A DNA stretch of 64,000 nucleotides from Pseudomonas sp. 7P_10.2_Bac1 (lineage in GTDB: Bacteria > Pseudomonadota > Gammaproteobacteria > Pseudomonadales > Pseudomonadaceae). Shown here in pieces: positions 18,505-26,137 of this stretch. A program made the translations under genes and the position numbers. Each line of letters starts with the position of its first letter. The first letter of the stretch is position 1. The DNA lies in the NCBI RefSeq assembly GCF_025465935.1, contig NZ_JANLNV010000085.1:110409-174408 (forward strand), given 5' to 3'. Under the pieces are notes generated by a model that worked only from the letters and a program-made list of their open reading frames with translations, searched no databases and was not told where the DNA came from.

Positions 18505-18540
18505 TGGCTCTCATCACATTAGTCGTTGCGATGAGAGCCA
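18505..18540. terminator. Orphan 11-bp inverted repeat upstream of the glycosyltransferase gene
   Basis: TGGCTCTCATC and GATGAGAGCCA pair perfectly with a 14-base loop, followed on the plus strand by TGGTTTTA. It lies between two leftward genes (cysZ then the glycosyltransferase), so it may end cysZ transcripts on the minus strand or act as an operator. No proper T-run follows on either strand. Confidence 0.45.
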
Positions 18541-18603
18541 TGGTTTTAGGCAGGCAGGTTTAAGCGGGCATTAACAGAGGAGGGCCGTTTTTTCGGTCAT
18601 GAC

Positions 18604-19359
18604 TCAACGTTTTTTTGTGGATAACGCCTCTTCGCCCCGTTCACGCACCCAGAACAGCGTGGCACCGGCCACCGCTGCCGGCATCATCAGCAGGTTGACG
18701 ATCGGCACCAGCAGCACCAGATAGACGATGCCGCCGAAACTCAGGCTCTGCCAGCGCTTCTGGCGCAGCCAGGCGAGCATTTCGTTCCAGCCCAGTTTGT
18801 GGTTGTCCGCCGGGTAGTCGATGTATTGGATGGCCATCATCCAGACCCCGAAAATCAGCCATAGCGGCGCGGCGACCAGGTTCACCACTGGCACAAACGA
18901 GAGAATCAACAGGGCAATTGCCCTGGGCAGGAAGTAGCCCAGTTTGCGCATTTCACGTGCCAGTGTGCGGGGCACCATGGCAATCAGTTCGCCCCACGTA
19001 AACGGCGGCGAGTTATCGACACCACGCACTACGGCCTCGACCTTCTCCGACAAAAAACCGTTAAACGGCGCGGCGATGATATTGGCGAACATGGTGAAGG
19101 TGAAAAACACCATCAGAATGAGCAACACCACAAACAGCGGCCATAACACGTAGTTGAGAAAACTCAGCCAATTGGGCAGCGTCGGCATCAACGTGTCGAC
19201 CCATAGGCTGAACTGATGCCCGGCGAAGTAAATCAGCCCGACAAACAGCACCAGGTTGATCAGCAGCGGCAACAGCACAAATAAACGCAGGCCTGGGCTC
19301 AGGACCAGCTTCAGGCCTTCACGCAGGTACTGCGGGCCAGATAGAACAGGGGCGGGCAT
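18604..19359 (-). CDS. cysZ: Sulfate transporter CysZ
   Basis: 251-aa inner-membrane protein of the CysZ/EI24 family, a sulfate uptake channel feeding cysteine synthesis. Hydrophobic segments are visible at about 22-45 (LFVLLPLLINLVLFVGLIYF), 68-95, 140-175 and 205-235. The family blocks YLREGLKLVLSPGLR at the start and FNGFLSEKVE in the first loop agree with CysZ. It is divergent from trxB, with a 311-bp gap. The sulfate-activation genes cysD-cysNC lie 11 kb away. The C-terminal tail is short and charged (REERGEEALSTKKR-like). Confidence 0.92.
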   Translation of the reverse strand: MPAPVLSGPQYLREGLKLVLSPGLRLFVLLPLLINLVLFVGLIYFAGHQFSLWVDTLMPTLPNWLSFLNYVLWPLFVVLLILMVFFTFTMFANIIAAPFNGFLSEKVEAVVRGVDNSPPFTWGELIAMVPRTLAREMRKLGYFLPRAIALLILSFVPVVNLVAAPLWLIFGVWMMAIQYIDYPADNHKLGWNEMLAWLRQKRWQSLSFGGIVYLVLLVPIVNLLMMPAAVAGATLFWVRERGEEALSTKKR

Positions 19360-19670
19360 AGTGGGCTCCGGGCAATGGAAAACCGGCCGACCTTAACGGC
19401 TTTGCGCACAGGGCGAAAGCCTGCAGGCGGATTCGACAATTACTGTAACAAAGACGTCCAATGTTGAATTTGAGCACATAGAGACCTGCTATGAGCTGGA
19501 TTGTTAATGCGTATTTCCTTACTCTCAGCGGCCTATATACGCTGCACCTACATTTTTCAGGACCTGCGGGTTACAGGCTTGGCCTGAGCAGGTGAGCGGT
19601 TTCTTTTTATTCCAGCCGGTAAATCGGCGTTCCGCCCTTATTTCTACACGGGCGGCCTTAGGAGTGAGTC
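19360..19670. other. Divergent cysZ/trxB intergenic region
   Basis: 311 bases without a gene. Near trxB there is a CCGCCC/GGGCGG inverted repeat (19632-19655, 12-base loop) just before the trxB ribosome-binding site TAGGAG. The rest is less G+C-rich, as expected for promoters. No clear -35/-10 pair could be chosen by eye, and no small ORF or RNA was recognised. Confidence 0.5.
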
Positions 19671-20636
19671 ATGTCTGAAGTACGTCATTCGCGTGTGATT
19701 ATTCTGGGTTCTGGCCCTGCCGGCTACAGCGCCGCGGTTTATGCTGCCCGGGCTAACCTCAAACCACTGCTGATCACGGGCATGCAGGCGGGCGGTCAAC
19801 TGACCACCACCACTGAAGTCGACAACTGGCCGGGCGACGTTCATGGCCTGACCGGTCCGGCTCTGATGGAGCGCATGCGTGAGCACGCCGAGCGTTTTGA
19901 AACCGAGATCGTGTTTGATCACATCAATGCCGTCGATCTGAAAAACAAACCGTTCAGCCTGACGGGCGACAGCGGCACTTACACCTGCGACGCACTGATC
20001 ATCGCCACAGGTGCCAGCGCGCGCTACCTGGGCCTGCCGTCTGAAGAAGCGTTCATGGGCAAAGGTGTTTCGGCCTGCGCAACGTGCGACGGTTTCTTCT
20101 ACCGCAACAAACCGGTAGCTGTCGTAGGCGGTGGTAACACCGCGGTTGAAGAGGCGCTGTACCTGGCCAACATCGCCAGCAAAGTGACTTTGGTTCACCG
20201 CCGCGAAACCTTCCGCGCTGAAAAAATCCTGATCGACAAGCTGAACGCCCGTGTGGCTGAAGGCAAGATCGAGTTCAAGTTGAACGCCACCCTGGACGAA
20301 GTTCTGGGCGACAACATGGGCGTGACCGGTGCTCGTCTGAAGAACAACGACGGCAGCTTCGATGAAATCAAAGTCGACGGCGTATTCATTGCCATCGGCC
20401 ACACGCCGAACACCTCGCTGTTTGAAGGCCAACTGGAGCTTAAAGACGGCTACATGGTGGTGAAGGGCGGCCGTGAAGGCAACGCCACTGCGACCAGCAT
20501 CGAAGGCGTGTTCGCGGCGGGCGACGTGGCAGACCACGTTTACCGCCAGGCCATCACCTCGGCCGGTGCCGGCTGCATGGCGGCACTGGACACCGAGCGT
20601 TACCTGGACGGCTTGCAGAACGCTGAGTTCAAGTAA
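19671..20636 (+). CDS. trxB: Thioredoxin reductase
   Basis: 321-aa FAD- and NADPH-dependent disulfide reductase that recycles thioredoxin. The FAD-binding motif GSGPAGYSAAVYAARA is at residues 13-28. The redox-active pair C136-A-T-C139 sits in VSACATCDGFFYR. The NADPH motif is VVGGGNTAVEEALYLA, and the C-terminal FAD motif is VFAAGDVADHVYRQAITSAG. Full family length; TAGGAG lies 9 bases upstream of the ATG. A UUCG-loop terminator follows, so it is probably monocistronic. Confidence 0.96.
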   Translation: MSEVRHSRVIILGSGPAGYSAAVYAARANLKPLLITGMQAGGQLTTTTEVDNWPGDVHGLTGPALMERMREHAERFETEIVFDHINAVDLKNKPFSLTGDSGTYTCDALIIATGASARYLGLPSEEAFMGKGVSACATCDGFFYRNKPVAVVGGGNTAVEEALYLANIASKVTLVHRRETFRAEKILIDKLNARVAEGKIEFKLNATLDEVLGDNMGVTGARLKNNDGSFDEIKVDGVFIAIGHTPNTSLFEGQLELKDGYMVVKGGREGNATATSIEGVFAAGDVADHVYRQAITSAGAGCMAALDTERYLDGLQNAEFK

Positions 20637-20649
20637 TCCGCAGTGTCTG

Positions 20650-20676
20650 AAAAAACCGGCTTCGGCCGGTTTTTTT
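20650..20676 (+). terminator. Intrinsic terminator of trxB (UUCG tetraloop)
   Basis: AAAAAACCGGC-TTCG-GCCGGTTTTTTT: stem with a stable TTCG loop and T-run, starting 14 bases after the trxB stop. Confidence 0.95.
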
Positions 20677-20795
20677 ACGGGCAAAAAGCGTTTGGCGCAC
20701 TTTGCGCTTTTCAAAGTAGCACGGCGTAAGGCCGGAACCCTAAGTGGCCGTTGCTGCAGCAATGGATAAGGTACTCAAACCCTCTCAAATCAAAA

Positions 20796-20843
20796 GCCCC
20801 TCACCCTAGCCCTCTCCCGAAGGAGAGGGAACCGATTGGGGGA
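20796..20843. repeat. CCCTCACCCTAGCCCTCTCCC-type intergenic repeat
   Basis: Contains CCCTCTCCCGAAGGAGAGGG, a perfect inverted repeat, within the longer CCCCTCACCCTAGCC...GGGGGA unit commonly seen between Pseudomonas genes. It occurs once in this window, in the 285-bp gap between trxB and the convergent hopJ-like gene. The rest of that gap shows no gene. Confidence 0.7.
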
Positions 20844-20921
20844 TGCTGAAGATATTCGGTGGCCTGCTTGCGGCGCGACAGCGCAGCGTCGAAGACGGGG
20901 CGCCGCCTCCTGCAAGGCTTT

Positions 20922-21263
20922 TTAAGCCTTGCGGGTCAGCGGTTGGGCCTGGAACTTGACCCCGGCCAACCCGTGCGCAATCAGCGCGCGGATATTGCCG
21001 TGGTCAGTGCCTTCAGGCGTTGCCAGTACCGAGCGGTAGTGTTCGCCGAACGCCAGCAGTGCTTCTTGATCGCTCAACCCTTCGAGCAGGGCCAGGCCCA
21101 GAGTCTTGCATGAGCCTTCGTTCTGACCGGCCGCGTTCTCGACGCCGCCGTTGTTAAAAGCCTGCGGTTGGTAATCGTACTGCGCGGCGACAAAGGCCAG
21201 CGTGTCAGCGAATACGTGTTCGCCACTATTGAGGCTGGCGCGCAGGGTGTGCAAATCAGTCAT
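20922..21263 (-). CDS. HopJ-family protein (PF08888-like)
   Basis: 113-aa protein of the family named after the P. syringae effector HopJ. Here it is a conserved small cytoplasmic-type protein: no signal peptide, with blocks FADTLAFVAAQYDYQPQAF, GGVENAAGQNEGSCKTLGLA, LLAFGEHYRSVLATP and GNIRALIAHGLAGVKF. The ATG at 21263 has AAAGGAAA 6 bases upstream and overlaps the end of the DUF1244 gene by 8 bases, so it is the last gene of the fol operon. Wide occurrence of the family in non-pathogens argues against a type III effector role; its molecular function is unknown. Confidence 0.88.
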   Translation of the reverse strand: MTDLHTLRASLNSGEHVFADTLAFVAAQYDYQPQAFNNGGVENAAGQNEGSCKTLGLALLEGLSDQEALLAFGEHYRSVLATPEGTDHGNIRALIAHGLAGVKFQAQPLTRKA

Positions 21264-21552
21264 GCTGTTTTCCTTTGGCAAACGCCGCCACTTGTTCGGC
21301 GCTGGCTTCTTTCTGGTAGAGGGATTTCCATTCGGCGTACGGCATGCCGTAGACCACTTCACGAGCGTCATCGAGGCTCAGCTCGATCTGACGCTCGTCT
21401 GCCTCGGCCTTGTACCACTTGGACAGGCAATTACGGCAAAACCCCGAGAGGTTCATCAGGTCGATGTTCTGCACGTCTTTGCGGCTGTCCAAATGCGCCA
21501 CAAGGCGGCGAAAGGCAGCTGCTTCAAGTTCCAGGCGTTCTTGGGGCGTCAT
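21256..21552 (-). CDS. DUF1244 family protein
   Basis: 98-aa conserved protein of unknown function. Family blocks visible: AFRRLVAHLDSRKDVQNID, LMNLSGFCRNCLSKWY (CxxC pair) and VVYGMPYAEWKSLYQ. The start at 21552 (MTPQERLELEAAAFRRL) matches the family length; the frame is open to 21606 but that extension is not conserved in type. It lies 44 bases after folX and overlaps the hopJ-like gene by 8 bases, so it is in the same operon. The CxxC suggests a metal or redox site, which is not established. Confidence 0.87.
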   Translation of the reverse strand: MTPQERLELEAAAFRRLVAHLDSRKDVQNIDLMNLSGFCRNCLSKWYKAEADERQIELSLDDAREVVYGMPYAEWKSLYQKEASAEQVAAFAKGKQHD

Positions 21553-21596
21553 TGGCGTTCTCGTTGTGTTCGGGACAGGGGGAAGCAGCTTGGCGC

Positions 21597-21968
21597 TTAT
21601 CGACAAGCCGCTAGCGTAATCGATACCGATTCAGCAAAGCGCAGGGCGTGGGGTTTGTCGACTTCGACTTCGGCGTACTGCACGGCGGTGTTGCTCATCA
21701 CCAGGTCCAGCAGTTCCTGTGTCAGGCGCTCAAGCAGGGCGAAGCGGTTTTCTTCTACGTGCTGAATCACCGCCTTGGTGATGGTCCGGTAGTTCAGGGC
21801 GTGGTCGATGTCGTTGTCACGCACTGCTTCTTGCGCGGCATACAGGATGGTGAGGTTGATCAGCACATCCTGCTTGTTGAGGATTTCATCCTCATTGATC
21901 CCGATAAAGGTGCGCAGACGCAGGTCTTTGACACGGATGCGGGCCGTTCCTGGCTGAAGTTGTGGCAT
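21597..21968 (-). CDS. folX: Dihydroneopterin triphosphate 2'-epimerase
   Basis: 123-aa FolB/FolX-fold enzyme that converts dihydroneopterin triphosphate to dihydromonapterin triphosphate, toward the cofactor tetrahydromonapterin. Family blocks: ARIRVKDLRLRTFIGINEDE, LINLTILYAAQEAVRDNDID, LNYRTITKAVIQHVE, RFALLERLTQELLDLVM and VEVDKPHALRFAESV. The start ATG shares its A with the folE stop (TAATG), so translation is coupled. The neighbours folE and folM form the same pathway, which supports FolX rather than FolB. FolX and FolB cannot be separated by fold alone; context decides here. Confidence 0.9.
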   Translation of the reverse strand: MPQLQPGTARIRVKDLRLRTFIGINEDEILNKQDVLINLTILYAAQEAVRDNDIDHALNYRTITKAVIQHVEENRFALLERLTQELLDLVMSNTAVQYAEVEVDKPHALRFAESVSITLAACR

Positions 21969-22531
21969 TACGACTTGCTCCGTCCAATCAATTGCAGAAA
22001 CTCCATGCGGGTGCTGCTCGAGTCGCGGAACGCGCCAAGCATGACCGAGGTGTTCATGGTCGAATTCTGTTTTTCTACACCGCGCATCATCATGCACATG
22101 TGCTTGGCTTCGATCACCACGGCAACGCCGGCGGCCTGGGTAATGCTCTGGATGGCGTCGGCGATTTCGCGGGTGAGGTTTTCCTGGATTTGCAGCCGGC
22201 GGGCAAACATGTCGACGATGCGGGCCACTTTCGATAACCCCAGAACTTTGCCGGTCGGGATGTAGGCCACGTGTGCCTTGCCGATAAAGGGCAGCAGGTG
22301 GTGTTCGCACAACGAGTACAGCTCGATGTCGGCGACAATCACCATTTCATCGCTGTCAGAGGCAAACAGGGCGCCATTGACGATTTCTTCAACGCTCTGG
22401 CTGTAGCCATGACACAGATACTGCATGGCTTTGGCAGCGCGCTTGGGTGTGTCGAGCAGGCCTTCGCGTTCAGGGTTTTCACCGAGGCCGACCAGGATCT
22501 CGCGGTAATGCTCAGGCAATGATGTGCTCAT
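21968..22531 (-). CDS. folE: GTP cyclohydrolase I
   Basis: 187-aa enzyme forming dihydroneopterin triphosphate from GTP, the entry to folate and monapterin. Zinc and catalytic motifs are visible: SLCEHHLLPFIGKAHVAYIP (Cys and His ligands), then LGLSKVARIVDMFARRLQ and AKHMCMMMRGVEKQNS with the second conserved Cys. The N-terminus MSTSLPEHYREIL fits the short Pseudomonas form. It is second in a folM-folE-folX-DUF1244-hopJ operon, 23 bases after folM. folE paralogs in P. putida have been reported as light-induced through LitR-type regulators; a similar regulator lies 1.6 kb away here. Confidence 0.95.
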   Translation of the reverse strand: MSTSLPEHYREILVGLGENPEREGLLDTPKRAAKAMQYLCHGYSQSVEEIVNGALFASDSDEMVIVADIELYSLCEHHLLPFIGKAHVAYIPTGKVLGLSKVARIVDMFARRLQIQENLTREIADAIQSITQAAGVAVVIEAKHMCMMMRGVEKQNSTMNTSVMLGAFRDSSSTRMEFLQLIGRSKS

Positions 22532-22554
22532 GAAAGTGTTTCCTCGCGGACGTC

Positions 22555-23265
22555 TTACTTGACGTGTCGTCCGCCATTGACGGTCAAGGTAGTGCCGGTC
22601 ACGTACGGGTTATCCAGCAGGTAGCGCAGGCTTTGATAAATCACCTCGGCGCCAGGCTCGAAGCCCAGTGCAGACTTGGCCAAGGCTTTGGCGCGATACG
22701 CCGCGTCGTCGTCAGGGTTGAACATCAGCAAGGCCGGGGCGATGCCGTTGACTTTGATGTGGGGCGCCAGTTGCGCGGCAAACGACAGCGTCAAGCTGTC
22801 GAGGCCAGCCTTGGTGGCGCAATAGGCGATGTGCTTGCTGCTGCCTTTGCGCGTCACGTCATCGCTGATATGGACGATGTCCGCCGGGCTTGAGCGCAAC
22901 AATAACGCACGGCAATGCAGGTTGATCAGATACGGGGCGAGCATGTGCACGCTGAACATCTGTGCAAAGGCGCTGGTTTCGGTCCCGGGTGTTTCCGCCA
23001 GCCATGCCGAGGCATTGTGCACAATGGCCCGCAAGCAGTCGGTATGGCTTTTAAGGCGTTCAATAAAGTCGAGAATGCCGGCTTCTGTGGAAAAGTCGGC
23101 ATACAACGCTGTCGCACCCAGCTCGCGCAAAGCCTGGACACCCGGCTTGTCGGTTCGATAGCTGACAATCACGGAAAAGCCGGCCGCCAGCAGTTGTTTT
23201 GCGCAATGCAAACCAACACGCTGGCCCGCGCCTGTGATCAGAATCGGAGCTGTGGGAGAGAACAT
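22555..23265 (-). CDS. folM: Dihydromonapterin reductase (SDR family)
   Basis: 236-aa short-chain dehydrogenase that reduces dihydromonapterin (and weakly dihydrofolate) to the tetrahydro form with NADPH. The nucleotide motif ITGAGQRVGLHCAKQLL is at residues 9-25. SYRTDKPG, YADFSTEAG, RAIVHNASAWLAE and the catalytic AYCATKAGLDSL block (YxxxK) closely follow E. coli FolM, with the C-terminal TVNGGRHVK matching the family end. It is the first gene of the pterin operon, and its promoter should lie in 23266-23350. Tetrahydromonapterin serves phenylalanine hydroxylase in Pseudomonas, linking it to the hmg catabolic genes at 32 kb. Confidence 0.92.
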   Translation of the reverse strand: MFSPTAPILITGAGQRVGLHCAKQLLAAGFSVIVSYRTDKPGVQALRELGATALYADFSTEAGILDFIERLKSHTDCLRAIVHNASAWLAETPGTETSAFAQMFSVHMLAPYLINLHCRALLLRSSPADIVHISDDVTRKGSSKHIAYCATKAGLDSLTLSFAAQLAPHIKVNGIAPALLMFNPDDDAAYRAKALAKSALGFEPGAEVIYQSLRYLLDNPYVTGTTLTVNGGRHVK

Positions 23266-23350
23266 GACGGACTCTGTGTGGGAAAACAGGAATAGTTTTA
23301 AGAGAAAATCAAACTATACCAGCGTCCGCGACAGAACGGCCAAGCCTGAA

Positions 23351-23923
23351 TCAGTGTTTGGTGGGGTGGGCCGTGATGGCGTTGGCCACCGTTTTGTTGG
23401 ATGAACTGTGCAGCCAGCCCGCGAGCAAATGGGTCGAGAGCGGGATAAACCAGTAAACCATCAATGGCGTCAGGGCGAGGGTGCTGACGAACACGCGCGG
23501 CAATAGGCTCAACTCGCCCAGGAGCGGGCCCAGAGCAAAGTTAAACAACAGTGATACGGGAAAGAACGCCAGCCAGATAGCCACGGCCTGTTTCCAGCGG
23601 GGAGGGCGTTGAGCGCTGGCGAACCAGCCATCAATTCCGCTGACCCGATGTTCTGAGGGGTGGGCGAACAAGTGGCTGCCGCGTTGCAGCCAGGCCTTGC
23701 GCGAAACGGAGTGTTCCCAGGCATGCAACGTGGATTCGTCGGCAAAGCGGAACACCATCTGAAACTCATCGTCGCCCGGAGGCGGTGCCAGAACGCCTGA
23801 GCCCAGATAACCGGGAAAGTCGGTGGCTAATTGTTCGCCTTCGTGCAGCCAGGCGATCATTTCCTGGTAACGGCCTTTCGCGACACGGCGCGCGACCATC
23901 AAGGTGACAGGGGCGGTAGACAT
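23351..23923 (-). CDS. ABM-domain (antibiotic biosynthesis monooxygenase-like) membrane protein
   Basis: 190-aa protein. The N-terminal ~100 residues form an ABM-type ferredoxin-like domain (VTLMVARRVAKGRYQEMIAW, FPGYLGSGVLAPPPG, FQMVFRFADESTLHAWEHS). The C-terminal half has two hydrophobic spans (about 113-137, AVAIWLAFFPVSLLFNFALG, and 145-170), so it is membrane-tethered. Such proteins are often annotated as monooxygenases, but no enzymatic activity can be claimed. The ATG at 23923 has GGAG 8 bases upstream; the upstream frame extension is not used. It is divergent from the MerR/LitR-like gene (222-bp gap), a usual place for a target of that regulator. Confidence 0.82.
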   Translation of the reverse strand: MSTAPVTLMVARRVAKGRYQEMIAWLHEGEQLATDFPGYLGSGVLAPPPGDDEFQMVFRFADESTLHAWEHSVSRKAWLQRGSHLFAHPSEHRVSGIDGWFASAQRPPRWKQAVAIWLAFFPVSLLFNFALGPLLGELSLLPRVFVSTLALTPLMVYWFIPLSTHLLAGWLHSSSNKTVANAITAHPTKH

Positions 23924-24145
23924 TGTGTATCTCCATGAGGCTGATGCTGCCCGGGTAGGGCAATCACAAAACACAGCGCCGGGGTGGTGGGCCGTGTGTG
24001 AAAAAACAAGCAAGGATTGTTCCTTAATGAGCTGCTGAGCCTGCACGTTTACCCTGCTCGGCAAGCGCTCTTGGCAAGCTCGCCTCCACAGGCAGTGGCA
24101 GGGAGCGTAGAATCCCTCCAAACACCTTTGCTCCAGGCCCTGATA

Positions 24146-25093
24146 ATGCCCGTGATGACTGAAATTGAGCCCGTTGCGCTAGCGACCGATGAGCCTGAAC
24201 TGCCGGGTTTATACCCGATCAGGGAAGTTGCCCGACTCACCGGAGTTAACCCGGTGACGTTGCGTGCCTGGGAGCGGCGCTATGGTTTGATACAGCCGAC
24301 ACGCACCGAAACAGGGCATCGGTTGTACACGATGAGCGATATTGAGGCAGTGCGTCAGGTCATGGGCTGGCTTGAGCGCGGCGTTGCTGTCAGTAAAGTG
24401 GCTGAATTGCTGGCGCGACCGGCAACTGCTGAGAACATGCCGCGAGAAGCCCTGGCAGACGAGTACGCACAGTGGCAATCGCGGGTTCAAGGTGCGCTCA
24501 GTGCCTTCAACGAAATCGAGCTGGATCGCCTCTACGGGCAGATCTTCTCCAGTTACCCGCTCGACATCGTGTTCCAGCGCATCTTCATGCCGCTCTGGCA
24601 GCAATTGTTGAAAGTTCAGGATGAATTCGGCCGCACCAGTGAATGGTTGCTGCTCGATGGTTTCTTGCGTGGCCGCGTGCAACAGCGTCTGCACCTGCAG
24701 CCGACGGATGCCCGCGAATGCGTGCTGCTGGTAGGGCTGCCTGAGCTGTGTCGTGAACTGCAGCTGTTGGTCGCCGGTTTACTGCTGAGCCGCAATGACC
24801 GCGCTATCAAGGTGTTGGCTATCGGTCAGCCGCTGGACGAATTGCCACTGATTGGTGAGAAGGTTAAGCCGCAGGCCGTGGTGGTGTTCGCCCATCACGT
24901 GTTGAGCGCGGCTCATCAACGCCGATTATTACGTTTGGCACAATCCCTTGATTATTCGTTGGCGCTGGCCGGTGAGGCGGCGAATGTGGCGCAAGAAGCG
25001 CTGGCCGGCTCATCAATTGTTTGTCTGGGCAGCGAAGCCCGGCTGATGAACCAGCGTCTGGACGCTGAACTCAGGGAAGCTGCGGTTCGCTGA
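24146..25093 (+). CDS. MerR-family regulator, class II LitR/PplR-like
   Basis: 315-aa DNA-binding regulator. The MerR helix-turn-helix is at about residues 23-90 (YPIREVARLTGVNPVTLRAWERRYGL, then RTETGHRLYTMSDIEAVRQ). The C-terminal half has the size of a CarH/LitR cobalamin-binding region, but the expected B12 ligand motif DxHxxG is replaced by a PELCRELQ segment (about residue 199), and the W...EH motif before it is also absent. That matches class II LitR proteins of P. putida (PplR), which do not bind adenosylcobalamin and work with a LOV protein. The gene ends convergently with such a LOV gene (23-bp overlap). The start at 24146 has AGG 8 bases upstream; ATG 24155 is an alternative. Likely role: light-controlled repressor of nearby genes (inference). 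Confidence 0.85.
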   Translation: MPVMTEIEPVALATDEPELPGLYPIREVARLTGVNPVTLRAWERRYGLIQPTRTETGHRLYTMSDIEAVRQVMGWLERGVAVSKVAELLARPATAENMPREALADEYAQWQSRVQGALSAFNEIELDRLYGQIFSSYPLDIVFQRIFMPLWQQLLKVQDEFGRTSEWLLLDGFLRGRVQQRLHLQPTDARECVLLVGLPELCRELQLLVAGLLLSRNDRAIKVLAIGQPLDELPLIGEKVKPQAVVVFAHHVLSAAHQRRLLRLAQSLDYSLALAGEAANVAQEALAGSSIVCLGSEARLMNQRLDAELREAAVR

Positions 25094-25547
25094 CGCGATT
25101 TGCGGCTTTCAGGGCTTCCAGTTCTGCCTTGACGGCCGCCAGTTCGATTTCCAGCTGGGCCGCTTTTTGCTGGGCCTTGACCTGCTGGGTGACATCTTTT
25201 TGCACACCAATAAAGTAGGTCAGTTGATCGCTGTCGTTGAACACGGGGGTGATCGACAGTTCGTTCCAGAAGTGCGAGCCGTCCTTGCGGTAATTGCGCA
25301 GTACCTGACGTGTGGGTTCACCGCGGATGATGGCCTCGCGGATCAACTGCAGACCGGTCTGGTCGCGGTCGCCGGACTGCAAAAAGCGGCAGTCCTGATA
25401 CAAAATGTCGTCGCTGCTGTAGCCCGTCAACGCTTCAAACGCTTTGTTGACGTAAATAAGGATATTGTCCTCACCTTCCTGTTCAGCCACCACGATACCG
25501 TCCTGGGACGCGTCCACCATGCGTTGCAGTAAACGGGCATTGATCAT
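25071..25547 (-). CDS. Short LOV-domain blue-light photoreceptor (PpSB1-LOV type)
   Basis: 158-aa protein made of one PAS/LOV core (about residues 15-118) and a C-terminal helix. The flavin-adduct Cys is Cys53 in ILYQDCRFLQSGDRDQTG, a variant of GxNCRFLQ. Other LOV landmarks: YVNKAFEALTGYS, LRNYRKDGSHFWNELSITP (FMN-binding Asn), and YFIGVQKDVTQQV. Sequence and Cys number match P. putida PpSB1-LOV. The C-terminal QQKAAQLEIELAAVKAELEAL is a coiled coil, longer than I recall for PpSB1. There is no output domain, so the signal must pass by protein contact, plausibly to the adjacent MerR/LitR-like protein. The 3' ends of the two genes overlap. Confidence 0.92.
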   Translation of the reverse strand: MINARLLQRMVDASQDGIVVAEQEGEDNILIYVNKAFEALTGYSSDDILYQDCRFLQSGDRDQTGLQLIREAIIRGEPTRQVLRNYRKDGSHFWNELSITPVFNDSDQLTYFIGVQKDVTQQVKAQQKAAQLEIELAAVKAELEALKAANRVSEPQLP

Positions 25548-25681
25548 GGTGCAGCACTCCAGAGGTCAGATAAATTCAAGTCATTCTAGGACATCGCGAC
25601 AAGCTGTCCACGTGCTATCACCGAAAGCGCCGTGGCACCTGTTAGTATCCCTGCCTTTTAGTCAGTTACAGGATCAGATTG

Positions 25682-26137
25682 ATGAAAGTCGCCATCCTTT
25701 CCGGCTCGGTGTACGGCACCGCAGAAGAAGTCGCCCGTAATGCCAAGCAACTGCTGGCCGATGCCGGTTTTGAGGTTTTGTTCAATCCGCGCGTCAGCCT
25801 GGCCGATATCGAGGCCTTTGAACCTGATGCTTTTTTGGCGGTGACTTCCACCACCGGCATGGGCGAACTGCCAGATAACCTGATGCCGTTGTACAGCCAA
25901 ATCCGTGATCTGCTGCCTCCCGCCTGGCGCGGTCTGCCGGGCGCTGTGATCGCCTTGGGCGATTCGAGCTACGGCGATACCTACTGCGGTGGCGGTGAGC
26001 AGATGACAGAGCTGTTTGCCGAGCTGGGCCTGCGCGAAGTGCAGCCGATGCTTCGTCTGGATGCCAGCGAAACCGTTAACCCGGAAGGCGACTCCGAGCC
26101 GTGGGTGCAAGACTTCATCACAGCACTGAGCCAGTAA
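25682..26137 (+). CDS. Flavodoxin (MioC-like)
   Basis: 151-aa FMN-binding electron carrier. The phosphate loop ILSGSVYGTAEEVARNA is at residues 5-21. The flavin-flanking segments VTSTTGMGELPDNL and ALGDSSYGDTYCGGGEQM fit flavodoxins/MioC. The ATG at 25682 has AGGA 8 bases upstream. The 3' end overlaps the convergent LysR gene by 20 bases. The redox partner is unknown. Confidence 0.92.
   Translation: MKVAILSGSVYGTAEEVARNAKQLLADAGFEVLFNPRVSLADIEAFEPDAFLAVTSTTGMGELPDNLMPLYSQIRDLLPPAWRGLPGAVIALGDSSYGDTYCGGGEQMTELFAELGLREVQPMLRLDASETVNPEGDSEPWVQDFITALSQ

Noticed and set aside
20922..21263. HopJ-family gene as evidence of a type III effector repertoire
   Set aside because: The family is widespread as a housekeeping-type gene in an operon with fol genes, and no hrp box or T3SS gene is visible.
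24059..24100. Possible REP copy in the ABM/MerR divergent gap (GCTCGGCAAGCGCTCTTGGCAAGCTCGCC)
   Set aside because: Only one arm-like stretch with weak pairing; not enough to call as a REP.
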